Positions 16,172-24,471 of a stretch of DNA of 64,000 bases are shown here, piece after piece; position 1 is the first letter of the stretch; each line of letters starts with the position of its first letter. This DNA comes from Rhodobacter sp. (GTDB taxonomy: Bacteria > Pseudomonadota > Alphaproteobacteria > Rhodobacterales > Rhodobacteraceae), in contig JASJDP010000007.1 of assembly GCA_030065095.1 (NCBI GenBank), positions 1 to 64,000 of the forward strand, given 5' to 3'. Under the pieces are notes generated by a model that made no database searches, was not told the origin of the DNA, and saw nothing but the letters and a program-made list of their open reading frames with translations. Both the position numbers and the translations under genes were made by a program.

Positions 16172-16803
16172 TGGACACGATCCTGTCGCATCTGCCGCAA
16201 TTGCTGCTGGCCTGGTCGATCCAGATCGTCGCCGTCACCTCGCCCGGCCCGGCGGTGGCCCTGATCCTTGGCGTTGCGTTGGCGCGGGGTCGGAAACCGG
16301 CGCTGGACACCGTAACCGGTATCGCCTGCGGTGCGACATTGGCGGCGACGGCCACGATGCTGGGCATGGCTGCGGTTCTGACCCAGTTCGCCGAGCTGAT
16401 GACGGTGATCCGCTGGTTGGGCGCGGGATATCTGGCCTACCTGGCGTATCGGGCGTTTCGCACCGCCGTCCTGCTGCCGCCCGTCGGCATAGGCACCGAT
16501 GCGACTTCTGGGCGCCGCCATTTCCTGCGCGGGTTCATCCTGCAACTGTCGAACCCCAAGGCGTTGTTCTTCTGGCTGGCCATCGCCGCCGCGGCGGGTA
16601 TGGGTACGGTGCCGCTGCCCGTGCTCGCGGCCTTTCTGAGCGGCGCGTTCTGCATCTCGTTCGCCGGCCACGCGCTTTGGGCGCTGGCATTGTCGTCCTC
16701 ACCGGTGCGGCGGGGCTATCTGGCGGCAAGGCGCCGGGTCGAGGGCGCGCTGGGATTGTTCTTTGCCTATTTCGCCCTGCGGCTGGCGACGGAACGGAGT
16801 TGA
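16168..16803 (+). CDS. LysE/RhtB-family amino-acid exporter
   Basis: A 211-residue membrane protein with about six hydrophobic segments. The LysE-family N-terminal motif is plain: VTSPGPAVALILGVALARGRKPAL near residues 22-46, then GAGYLAYLAYRAFR, and the central QLSNPKALFFW with the conserved Asn-Pro. These proteins export amino acids, homoserine lactones or related compounds. It lies between the two permease genes of a nucleoside importer, overlapping permease 1 by ATGA and 4 bp before permease 2, so it must be co-transcribed. An exporter in this position is unusual. Confidence 0.88.
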   Translation: MMDTILSHLPQLLLAWSIQIVAVTSPGPAVALILGVALARGRKPALDTVTGIACGATLAATATMLGMAAVLTQFAELMTVIRWLGAGYLAYLAYRAFRTAVLLPPVGIGTDATSGRRHFLRGFILQLSNPKALFFWLAIAAAAGMGTVPLPVLAAFLSGAFCISFAGHALWALALSSSPVRRGYLAARRRVEGALGLFFAYFALRLATERS

Positions 16804-16807
16804 CGAC

Positions 16808-17773
16808 ATGGACCTGATGACCATCGTCCAGATCCTCGACTCGGCCTTGCGGCTTGCGACGCCGCTGCTGTTTGCTTGCCTTGCGGGGCTGTTTTCCGAA
16901 CGCTCCGGGATCTTTGACATCGGGCTCGAGGGCAAGATCCTGGCCTCGGCCTTTCTGTCGGCCTCGGTCGCGGCATTTTCCGGCAGCGTCTGGATCGGGC
17001 TCTTGGGCGGGATCGCGGGCTCGGTGTTTCTTGCTTTGCTGCATGGCGTGGCGTCCATCACCTTCCGCGGCAATCAATTGATCTCGGGTGTTGCGATCAA
17101 CTTCCTCGCCTCGGGTTTCACGGTCGTCATCGGGGAAAACTGGTTCGGGCTGGGCGGCCGGACTCCGCAGTTGGAGGGTGCGGCCAGGTTTCAGGAGATC
17201 ACCCTGCCATTTGCCGATGCCTTGCGCGGCGTGCCGGTCCTTGGCCCGATCTACAGCGATCTGATCTCGGGACATTCGATCCTGGTCTATGTCGGCCTGC
17301 TCGCCGTCCTGGGAACATGGTGGCTGCTGTTCCGCACCCGGTTCGGGCTGCGCCTGCGCGCTGTGGGTGAAAATCCCGAATCCGTCGATACGGCAGGCGT
17401 TTCCGTGATCCGGCTGCGCTATTCCGCGGTGCTGATCTGCGGTTGCCTGTGCGGCCTTGCCGGGACCTATCTGGCGACCGGCCTGGCAGCGGGCTTCGTG
17501 AAGGAAATGAGCGCGGGCCGCGGGTTCATCGCCCTGGCGGCACTGATCTTTGCGAAATGGCGGCCGGGGTATGCATTGATGGCCTGCCTGTTGTTCGGCC
17601 TGCTGGAGGCGATCGGCAACCGCTATCAGAACATCGACATCGGCGGATTCCAGGTGCCGGTGCAGTTCATGCAGGCGCTTCCCTACATCCTGACCGTGGT
17701 CATTCTTGCGGGCTTCGTGGGCAAGGCGATCCCGCCGCGGGCGGGTGGAGAGCCCTATGTCAAGGAACGCTGA
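16808..17773 (+). CDS. Nucleoside ABC transporter, permease 2
   Basis: A 321-residue permease of the same BPD_transp_2 family as permease 1, with about eight to nine membrane spans. Conserved parts are GLFSERSGIFDIGLEGKILA near residues 28-47, FRGNQLISGVAINFLASG near 95 and the cytoplasmic loop LRAVGENPESVDTAGVSVIRLR near 190. It forms the membrane channel with permease 1. It ends 17 bp inside the start of the phosphorylase gene, so translation is coupled. Confidence 0.92.
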   Translation: MDLMTIVQILDSALRLATPLLFACLAGLFSERSGIFDIGLEGKILASAFLSASVAAFSGSVWIGLLGGIAGSVFLALLHGVASITFRGNQLISGVAINFLASGFTVVIGENWFGLGGRTPQLEGAARFQEITLPFADALRGVPVLGPIYSDLISGHSILVYVGLLAVLGTWWLLFRTRFGLRLRAVGENPESVDTAGVSVIRLRYSAVLICGCLCGLAGTYLATGLAAGFVKEMSAGRGFIALAALIFAKWRPGYALMACLLFGLLEAIGNRYQNIDIGGFQVPVQFMQALPYILTVVILAGFVGKAIPPRAGGEPYVKER

Positions 17774-18560
17774 AGATCTGGCGCGCCAGATCCGCGACCG
17801 TGCCGGCGCCGCGCCGGTCCGGTTCGGCTTGGTGCTGGGGTCGGGATTGGGCCATCTGGCCGAGGCGGTCGACGGCGTCGCCATCGACTATGCCGAATTG
17901 CCCGGCTTCCCGCATGCGGGCGTCAGCGGACACAATCCCAAGCTGGTGATCGGCGATCTGGAGGGCGTGCGCGTTGCCGTCTTCGGCGGTCGTTCGCATT
18001 ATTATGAAAGCGGTCGCGGCGATGCCATGCGGCTGCCGTTGGAGGTTCTGGCCGCCCTTGGGGCAGAGGCGCTGATCCTGACCAACGCGGCCGGGTCGAT
18101 GCGCGCGGACATTCCACCGGGCGAGTTGATGCTGCTGAACGATCACATCAACTTTTCGGGGCTGAACCCGCTGATCGGAGAGCCGACGGACCGGCGCTTT
18201 GTGCCGATGGCCGATGCCTACGATCCGGGACTGCGCAAAGCACTGCAATCTGCGGCCGCGCACGAGGGCCTCAATCTGGAACAGGGCGTCTATGCCTGGT
18301 ATTCCGGCCCGTCTTTCGAGACGCCCGCGGAAATCCGGGCGATCCGGACGCTTGGGGCGGATGCGGTCGGGATGTCGACGGTGCCCGAGGTGATCCTGGC
18401 GCGGTTCCTGGGGCTGAGGGTCGCGGCGATCTCGACCATCACCAACATGGCGGCGGGGATGAGCGACGAGAAGATCAGCCATGAGCACACCAAGGCGATG
18501 GCGCCGCTCGGGGCGGGGAAACTGGAAAGGATCCTGCGGCGGTTTCTGAAAAACCTCTGA
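17757..18560 (+). CDS. punA: Purine-nucleoside phosphorylase, trimeric PunA type
   Basis: A 267-residue enzyme of the low-molecular-mass (trimeric) PNP class that cleaves inosine and guanosine to base and ribose-1-phosphate. Landmarks are GLVLGSGLGHLAEAV with the phosphate loop near residue 24, GGRSHYYESG near 79 (catalytic His), LTNAAGSMR near 109, YAWYSGPSFETPAEI near 178 and AVGMSTVPEVI near 203. It closes the transporter operon, overlapping permease 2 by 17 bp, which points to imported purine nucleosides as substrate. Unrelated in family to DeoD at 115-819. Confidence 0.93.
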   Translation: MSRNAEDLARQIRDRAGAAPVRFGLVLGSGLGHLAEAVDGVAIDYAELPGFPHAGVSGHNPKLVIGDLEGVRVAVFGGRSHYYESGRGDAMRLPLEVLAALGAEALILTNAAGSMRADIPPGELMLLNDHINFSGLNPLIGEPTDRRFVPMADAYDPGLRKALQSAAAHEGLNLEQGVYAWYSGPSFETPAEIRAIRTLGADAVGMSTVPEVILARFLGLRVAAISTITNMAAGMSDEKISHEHTKAMAPLGAGKLERILRRFLKNL

Positions 18561-18647
18561 TCGCTCCGATTTGCCGCACAGGCGGACAGTTTTCCCGTTA
18601 AGATTTCTTTTGTACCACACCTTGCACATCCAACCCGTTGGGCCTTC

Positions 18648-19571
18648 ATGCAAATCTACCTTCCCATCGCCGAGGTATCGGTCAACGCCTTCCTTCTTTT
18701 GGGGTTGGGCGGAATCGTCGGCATCCTGAGCGGCATGTTCGGCGTGGGCGGCGGGTTTCTGATGACGCCCTTGTTGTTCTTCATCGGCATCCCGCCCGCC
18801 GTGGCCGTCGCGACCGAGGCGAACCAGATCGTGGCCTCGTCCTTTTCCGGCGTCCTGGCGCATCTCAGACGCAAGACCGTGGACCTCAGAATGGGGGTCG
18901 TCCTGCTGATCGGGGGCCTGGTGGGGGCGGCGCTGGGGGTTCAGGTTTTCGCCATGCTCCGCGCCATCGGCCAAGTCGATCTGCTGGTACGGCTTTCCTA
19001 TGTGGTCTTTCTGGGCATCATCGGCTCGCTGATGTTCGTCGAAAGCCTCAGCGCGATCCGCAAGTCGCGCAAGTCGTCCGGCGCCCCGCCGGGCCGCAAA
19101 CGGCACAACTGGATTCACGCGCTGCCGCTGAAGATGAAGTTCCGAACCTCGGGTCTTTACATCTCGGTGATCCCACCGGTTCTGGTCGGCGTTTTCGTCG
19201 GCATCCTGGCGGCGATCATGGGTGTCGGCGGCGGGTTCATCATGGTGCCTGCGATGATCTATCTTCTTGGCATGCCGACCAAGGTCGTGGTCGGCACGTC
19301 GCTGTTTCAGATCATCTTCGTCACCGGCTTCACAACGCTTTTGCACGCAACCACGAATTTCACCGTCGACATGATGCTGGCGGTGCTCTTGTTGATCGGC
19401 GGTGTCGTGGGCGCCCAGATCGGCGCGCAGATCGGGGTGCGGCTGAAGGCCGAGCAACTGCGCATCCTGCTGGCGCTGATGGTGCTGGCCGTTTGCGGCA
19501 AGCTGGCGCTCGACCTGCTGCTTCAGCCGGGCGAATTGTATTCGCTGGGCGCCGCCGGGGGGCACGGATGA
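18648..19571 (+). CDS. TauE/SafE (TSUP) family membrane transporter
   Basis: A 307-residue inner-membrane protein with two repeats of the TSUP fold. Each repeat shows the family motif: GILSGMFGVGGGFLMTPLLFF near residues 25-45 and GILAAIMGVGGGFIMVPAMIYL near 185-206. About eight to nine spans are visible with a positively charged central loop (RKSRKSSGAPPGRKR). Members move sulfite, sulfoacetate or other small anions. It overlaps the next gene by ATGA. The pair TauE plus TIGR02186 is common in alphaproteobacteria and sometimes linked to taurine metabolism; no taurine genes are nearby. Confidence 0.88.
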   Translation: MQIYLPIAEVSVNAFLLLGLGGIVGILSGMFGVGGGFLMTPLLFFIGIPPAVAVATEANQIVASSFSGVLAHLRRKTVDLRMGVVLLIGGLVGAALGVQVFAMLRAIGQVDLLVRLSYVVFLGIIGSLMFVESLSAIRKSRKSSGAPPGRKRHNWIHALPLKMKFRTSGLYISVIPPVLVGVFVGILAAIMGVGGGFIMVPAMIYLLGMPTKVVVGTSLFQIIFVTGFTTLLHATTNFTVDMMLAVLLLIGGVVGAQIGAQIGVRLKAEQLRILLALMVLAVCGKLALDLLLQPGELYSLGAAGGHG

Positions 19572-20326
19572 TCCGCCTCGCCGTCCTTTTGCTCTTGCTG
19601 GCGTTGCCGGTTCGCGCCGAGGAGGTCATTGCGGGGCTCAGCCAGAACCGCGTGTCGATCACCGCTAATTTCGACGGCTCGGAAATCCTGATCTTCGGAG
19701 CGGTAAAGCGAGAGGCGCCGATCCCCGAAGAGACCGGACCGCTCGAGGTCGTGATCACCGTTGCCGGCCCGTCGGTGCCGGTCATGGTCCGGCGCAAGGC
19801 CAAACGCTATGGGATCTGGGTCAACACCGACGCGGTCGAAGTGGATCGGGCGCCGAGCTTCTATGCCGTCGCGACATCCGGGCCTTTCAACCTGATCCTG
19901 AAGGACATCGAGGATTTACGTCACAAGATCTCTATCGAGCGTGCGATCCGCTCGGTCGGGGCGCCGATGACAATTGCCGATGCCGGGAATTTCACCGAAG
20001 CGCTGATCCGGATCCGCCGCGATGAAGATCTGTACCAGATCCGCCCGAACACCGTTCTCGTCACCGAAGAGACGCTATTCCAAACCTCGGTCGCCTTGCC
20101 CGCGAATTTGACCGAAGGCGATTATCTGGCACGGTTCTTTCTGACCCGCGGCGGCAACGTCATCGATGCCTTCGAGACCAAGATCTTCGTCAAGAAGGTG
20201 GGACTTGAGCGCTTTCTGTACACGTTGGCCCATGAAAGGCCGCTGATATACGGCATCCTGTCCCTGGCGATTGCAATCGCCGCCGGATGGGGCGCGTCGG
20301 CGGTATTCCGGTATCTTCGCAGCTGA
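19568..20326 (+). CDS. TIGR02186-family exported membrane-anchored protein
   Basis: A 252-residue protein with a Sec signal peptide (residues 1-17, cleavage after PVRA), a beta-rich periplasmic part and a single C-terminal membrane segment (IYGILSLAIAIAAGWGASAVF). Conserved segments EEVIAGLSQNRVSITANFDGSEILIFGAVKRE and FFLTRGGNVIDAFETKIFVKKVGLERF identify the TIGR02186 family, of unknown function, which accompanies TSUP transporters. The start ATG overlaps the TauE stop, so the two are coupled and probably form one system. Confidence 0.83.
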   Translation: MIRLAVLLLLLALPVRAEEVIAGLSQNRVSITANFDGSEILIFGAVKREAPIPEETGPLEVVITVAGPSVPVMVRRKAKRYGIWVNTDAVEVDRAPSFYAVATSGPFNLILKDIEDLRHKISIERAIRSVGAPMTIADAGNFTEALIRIRRDEDLYQIRPNTVLVTEETLFQTSVALPANLTEGDYLARFFLTRGGNVIDAFETKIFVKKVGLERFLYTLAHERPLIYGILSLAIAIAAGWGASAVFRYLRS

Positions 20327-20812
20327 CCGTCGCCCGGCCGGTCGGTTCGGACCGCGGCCGAAGATGACGCTGCATCAACCGCCCCGGATTACGCCGCAGA
20401 CGTCGTAGCCTGCGCTGTCAAAGCTGCAGACGTCGCGCACGTTCGGCCTTGCGCGGAAAGCCATGTCGGATCCGGTACCTGCGGCGGCGTCGTGGCCGGG
20501 AAAATGCGCAGCCCTATCGCGCGTGCAAGGTGCAGGGCACGGCCTGCGGCAACCCGGGCAGGGCGGGCGCCAGCGGGTGATGCGCGGTGCACCACGGACC
20601 GTCGCCAGCCCTGGTCCGCCGCGTTGGTCCTTGGTGCCGGTGTCGTGTGTCATGCGGGGGTCCATGGGCGGTCATTGGCCAATGATCCAAACGCCCGCAA
20701 CACCGTGCGCCGGGATGTCGCTTTTCCTGCGTCATGGGTCGGCTGCCCCTGCCAAGCTGAGCGGAAATTCTGCAACCTAGGCGCCGGGAAGCTGTCAGCG
20801 GAGAGTCGTCGG
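20327..20812. other. Intergenic region upstream of the dimethylglycine-dehydrogenase-like gene
   Basis: About 490 bp with no gene I can support. It contains a perfect 14-bp palindrome TCATTGGCCAATGA at 20672-20685, some 130 bp before the next start, a possible operator. A short minus-strand frame at 20375-20665 lacks any recognisable feature. No clear terminator follows the TIGR02186 gene. Confidence 0.4.
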
Positions 20813-23311
20813 ATGAAAACCCATGTCAAAGCCCTGGTCGTCGGTGGCGGCGCCGTCGGGACCGGCATCGCCTATCACCTCGCGCGTGCGGGTTGGGACG
20901 ACGTGATGCTGATGGAGCGCGATGAGTTGACATCGGGATCCACCTGGCACGCGGCCGGTCTTCTGCCGTTGTTCAACATGGGGTATGCCACCAGCCACAT
21001 CCACGATTACTCGGTCAAGTTCTACAAGACGCTCGAGGAAGAGACCGGGCTGAACGCCGGTTTCTATGTGGTCGGCAACCTGCGCATGGCGCAAAGCCAG
21101 GACCGGATGGACGAATACATGCTCTATGCGTCCACCGCCGAGACCGTGGGCATCCCCTATGAATGGTTGAGCCCGGCGCAGATCAAGGAACGCTGGCCTC
21201 TGGTCCGGACCGAAGATCTGAAAGGCGCGATCTATCACCCGACGGATGGCTACATCAATCCGGCCGACGTGACGCAAGCCATGGCCAAGGGCGCCCGCCA
21301 GCGCGGCGTGACGATTGAGCGGAAATGGCAGGTCGACGGCTATGCCTGGACCGGTGACCATTGGGACGTGACGTGCACCCGGATGGTGGAAAAGGGCGGC
21401 AATCTGGTGCCGTCGGATGAACAGGTGGTGGTCCATGCCGAGCACGTGGTAACGGCAACGGGCAACCACGCGCAACGCACTGCGCGGCTGTTGGGCATCA
21501 AGATCCCGGCGATCCCGGTCGAGCACCAGTATATCGTGACCGAGCCCGACCCGGCGCTGGTCGATTGGCGCAAGTCGAACCCCGAACACCCGGTTCTGCG
21601 CGATGCCGACGCCAAATGGTACGTCCGCGAGGAACGCGGCGGCTGGATCCTTGGGCCTTATGAGCAAGGCGCCCCCGCGCGGTTCCATTATGACGTGCCC
21701 GAAAGCTTCCGCGCCGATCTGTTCCCCCTGGATCTGGAACGGATCGAGGAAGAGTACATGTCGATGATCCACCGGATTCCGTCGTCGGAAACCGTTGGCC
21801 TGAAGGACGACTACAACGGTCCGATCTGCTACACCCCCGACGGCAACCCGCTGGTGGGGCCGGCCCCGGGGCTGCGCAACATGTGGCTGGCCGAAGGTTT
21901 CAGCTTCGGCATCACTGCAGCAGGCGGTACCGGCTATTACATGGCGCAGATGATGGTCGAGGGCGAGGCCGAGATCGACATGGCCTCGCTCGATCCCAAG
22001 CGCTACGGGTCGTGGATGACGACCGAGTATGCGGCGCGGAAGAACGAGGAATGCTATTCCCACGTCTATATCCTGCACCATCCCGACGAAGAGCGTGAAG
22101 CCTGCCGGCCGCTGCGCACGGCGCCTGCCTATGATCGGCAGAAAGCCCTCGGCGCCCAGTTCGGTCAGGTGAACGGATGGGAGCGGCCGAATTACTTCGG
22201 GCCCGCCGATGCACCCGACACGTTCGACCATGACGCGCGGTCGTTCCGCCGCGGCGGCTGGTGGCAATACGCCCATGACGAGGCCAAGTCGATCCGCGAT
22301 GGGGTCGGGCTGATCGACGCCACCGCCTTTACCAAACATGTGGTGAGCGGTCCGGGGGCAACGGCCTTCCTCGACTGGTTCACGTGCAACAAGCTGCCCA
22401 GGGTCGGGCGCATCAACCTGACCTATGCGCTGACCGCGCAGGGCACGACCCGCACCGAATACACCATCGTGCGCCTGTCGGAGCACGAGTACTACCTGAT
22501 CTCCGCGGGCGCCTGGCAGGCCTATGACGGCGACTATCTGAAGAAGGCGATCGAAGACAGGATCCCGGAGTTCGGCTGGATCTCCTGCCACGATGTGACG
22601 TCACAATGGGGCGTCTTCGCCATTGCCGGCCCCAGGTCCCGCGACGTGCTGGGCGAGCTGATCCGCGATGTCGATCCGGCGACTGCCCTGTCGAACAAGC
22701 GCTTCCCCTGGCTCTCGGCCCGCGAGATCGAGCTGGGCATGTGTCCGGTCAACGCCGTTCGCGTCGCCTATACCGGCGAGTTGGGGTGGGAGCTGCATCA
22801 CCCGATCGAGATGCAGGCCTATCTATGGGACCGGCTGATGGAGGCCGGAGAACCGCATGGGCTGAAGCTGGTCGGCGCGCGGGCGCAGAACTGGTTGCGG
22901 CAGGAGAAATCCTATCGGGCCTTCGGGACGGAACTGGGGCGCGACGCGACGCCGCTGGAGGCGGGGCTGAACCGGTTCGTGGACCTCGACAAGGACTTTC
23001 ACGGCAAGGCGGCGATGGTCGAGACCGGCATACGATGGAAATGCGTAACCGTGCTGATCGACGGGCCGGACGATGCCGATCCCTGGGGACGCGAGGCGCT
23101 CTATGACGGGGACAGCAAGGTCGGACGGCTGACCTCGGGCGGCTATTCGGTGCATTTCGGCAAGCAGATCGGCATGGGCTATGTATCGCCCGATCTCGCC
23201 GCCCCGGGCCAAAGGCTCGGCGTCAAGATGCAGAACCGGCTGTGGCCCGCCGAGGTCGTCGAGGACTCGCCCTATGATCCCACCAACGCGGTGATCCGCG
23301 CCGACGGCTGA
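20813..23311 (+). CDS. Dimethylglycine/sarcosine dehydrogenase-like flavoprotein with folate domain
   Basis: An 832-residue protein with the full DMGDH architecture: N-terminal FAD oxidoreductase (VVGGGAVGTGIAYHLARAG near 8-26; SGSTWHAAGLLPL near 42 with the His position used for covalent FAD in relatives), an FAO_M linker (about 390-440), and C-terminal GCV_T plus GCV_T_C tetrahydrofolate-binding domains (about 450-830; VAYTGELGWELHHP, LGRDATPLEAGL). Such enzymes oxidatively demethylate dimethylglycine or sarcosine and give the C1 unit to folate. Exact N-methyl substrate cannot be told. The nearby creatinase makes sarcosine, a suitable substrate. ATG 20813 gives the standard N-terminus. Confidence 0.88.
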   Translation: MKTHVKALVVGGGAVGTGIAYHLARAGWDDVMLMERDELTSGSTWHAAGLLPLFNMGYATSHIHDYSVKFYKTLEEETGLNAGFYVVGNLRMAQSQDRMDEYMLYASTAETVGIPYEWLSPAQIKERWPLVRTEDLKGAIYHPTDGYINPADVTQAMAKGARQRGVTIERKWQVDGYAWTGDHWDVTCTRMVEKGGNLVPSDEQVVVHAEHVVTATGNHAQRTARLLGIKIPAIPVEHQYIVTEPDPALVDWRKSNPEHPVLRDADAKWYVREERGGWILGPYEQGAPARFHYDVPESFRADLFPLDLERIEEEYMSMIHRIPSSETVGLKDDYNGPICYTPDGNPLVGPAPGLRNMWLAEGFSFGITAAGGTGYYMAQMMVEGEAEIDMASLDPKRYGSWMTTEYAARKNEECYSHVYILHHPDEEREACRPLRTAPAYDRQKALGAQFGQVNGWERPNYFGPADAPDTFDHDARSFRRGGWWQYAHDEAKSIRDGVGLIDATAFTKHVVSGPGATAFLDWFTCNKLPRVGRINLTYALTAQGTTRTEYTIVRLSEHEYYLISAGAWQAYDGDYLKKAIEDRIPEFGWISCHDVTSQWGVFAIAGPRSRDVLGELIRDVDPATALSNKRFPWLSAREIELGMCPVNAVRVAYTGELGWELHHPIEMQAYLWDRLMEAGEPHGLKLVGARAQNWLRQEKSYRAFGTELGRDATPLEAGLNRFVDLDKDFHGKAAMVETGIRWKCVTVLIDGPDDADPWGREALYDGDSKVGRLTSGGYSVHFGKQIGMGYVSPDLAAPGQRLGVKMQNRLWPAEVVEDSPYDPTNAVIRADG

Positions 23312-23333
23312 GCGCGCCTGCGCCGGAAAAGCA

Positions 23334-23365
23334 AGACCGGCCCGGCAATGCCGCCGGGCCGGTCT
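23334..23365. terminator. Bidirectional rho-independent terminator
   Basis: A perfect 13-bp stem, AGACCGGCCCGGC paired with GCCGGGCCGGTCT, with loop AATGCC. It lies between the convergent DMGDH-like gene and the crystallin-domain gene. GTTTCG follows on the plus strand and a CTTGCTTTTCC tract on the minus strand, so it can serve both. Confidence 0.8.
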
Positions 23366-23391
23366 GTTTCGCTTGGTGTATCAGACGCGGC

Positions 23392-24312
23392 TTACGGGAA
23401 CACTCGCAGCGACGACGCCCTGTTCCGCACCAACGGCGCCAGGTTCGTCTTCGTGGTCACGTTGATGCAGGGGCCAAGCCCGTAGGTCGGTGAATCGCAC
23501 AGAACCGCGCGGGCGCCGCCAAACGGCCAGACCGACTCGATCCGGTTATTCGCGCCGGGCGGAAGCGGCGCGATCGGACCCCCGGGACGACGGCAGAAAT
23601 ACGCAAAGTTCGTATTCCAGTTCAGCCGGTCGAAAAAGCACACCTGCTTCACAAGCGGCAACAACCCGGTCACGACACGCATCGACGACACCTTGTTGTT
23701 CAGGAACGCACCCAGTTGCGGCACGTTCGAGGTGACGTTTCGGCAGAACGAACCGAGGTTCTGGTTTTCGCAAAGCTGCACCTTGCCGTTTCCATAGAGC
23801 TGGATCGAGGTGATCCGGTCATTCGCCGCCGCCGGCAGGCTGTTATAGGTGCCGGGCGCCCGGCAGAAGCTGGCGCCGGTGTAGTTCGGCCCGTCGTAGA
23901 AACACGCCCCATGCGTGGGTGGCGTCGGCCCGGTTCCCGGGAACGGCACCGTCACGTCCGCGTCGCCGCAGACAAGGGTAAACCGCGGCTTTCCGCCCGG
24001 TCCGATGGTCAGGCGAAAACCGCAGTCGGGTTCGGGTGTGCCCGCGCTTGGCGCGGCGGTCAGGTAGCTGCCGCTGACCCAGCCGTCGGGACCGGAATGG
24101 GTGATGTAGCACCAGCCGTTCGGCTGGCATTCCGTTGCGTCGACGATCTCGCCGGGCGTCAGTGTATCGACGATCGCATAACTCGTACCCGGTCCCGACC
24201 GCACGTTTAGGGCGGTCGTCGCTTGTGCTTCGGTGGCCGGTGCCGCAGGCGCCGACAGGATGAACGCGGCCACACCGGCCAGAACCAGCTTCAGAGACTT
24301 CGAATGTATCAT
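23392..24312 (-). CDS. Secreted SH3b plus beta/gamma-crystallin domain protein
   Basis: A 306-residue exported protein. Residues 1-26 are a signal peptide; 31-85 are a bacterial SH3 domain (ALNVRSGPGTSYAIVDTLTPGE...GWVSGSYL). From 136 on there are two Cys-rich beta/gamma-crystallin-like domains, each with two Greek-key repeats of the ACFYDGPNYTGASFCR kind. The Ca-site motif (N/D)(N/D)xx(S/T)S is present as NDRITS (164-169) and NNKVSS (205-210), with variants NNRIES (255-260) and RNRASS (296-301). Six to eight paired Cys suggest disulfides. The family overlaps with peptidase inhibitor I36. Likely a Ca-binding envelope or extracellular protein; function unproven. Confidence 0.78.
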   Translation of the reverse strand: MIHSKSLKLVLAGVAAFILSAPAAPATEAQATTALNVRSGPGTSYAIVDTLTPGEIVDATECQPNGWCYITHSGPDGWVSGSYLTAAPSAGTPEPDCGFRLTIGPGGKPRFTLVCGDADVTVPFPGTGPTPPTHGACFYDGPNYTGASFCRAPGTYNSLPAAANDRITSIQLYGNGKVQLCENQNLGSFCRNVTSNVPQLGAFLNNKVSSMRVVTGLLPLVKQVCFFDRLNWNTNFAYFCRRPGGPIAPLPPGANNRIESVWPFGGARAVLCDSPTYGLGPCINVTTKTNLAPLVRNRASSLRVFP

Positions 24313-24415
24313 GTGCCCTCCTCAAGCAGGCGGACGCATCGGGGAGCGGTCCCAACCCCACCTGCCACTATATAGACGGGGGAACATGCCACAGGGCGTG
24401 TGGCGCCGATATGCG

Positions 24416-24458
24416 CTGGATCAAGCCCCTGATCGGGCAGCCGGTTGATCCAGGTCAA
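24416..24458 (-). promoter_or_regulatory. FNR/CRP-type box and inverted repeat upstream of the crystallin gene
   Basis: TTGATCCAGGTCAA at 24445-24458 fits the FnrL pattern TTGAY-N4-RTCAA exactly. In addition CTGGATCAA (24416-24424) and TTGATCCAG (24445-24453) form a 9-bp inverted repeat with a 20-bp spacer. Downstream on the minus strand, TATATAGT near 24375-24368 could be the -10 of the crystallin gene. Oxygen-responsive control is inferred from the motif only. Confidence 0.45.
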
Positions 24459-24471
24459 TTGCCGGCACGGG

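Noticed and set aside
17760-19565. A 601-codon minus-strand open frame across PNP and the TauE gene
   Set aside because: Crosses two well-supported genes on the other strand and is rich in His, Gln, Arg and Asp as antisense frames are here.
20375-20665. A 96-codon minus-strand frame in the gap before the DMGDH-like gene
   Set aside because: No ribosome site, no signal peptide and no similarity I recognise; composition is like a random high-GC frame.
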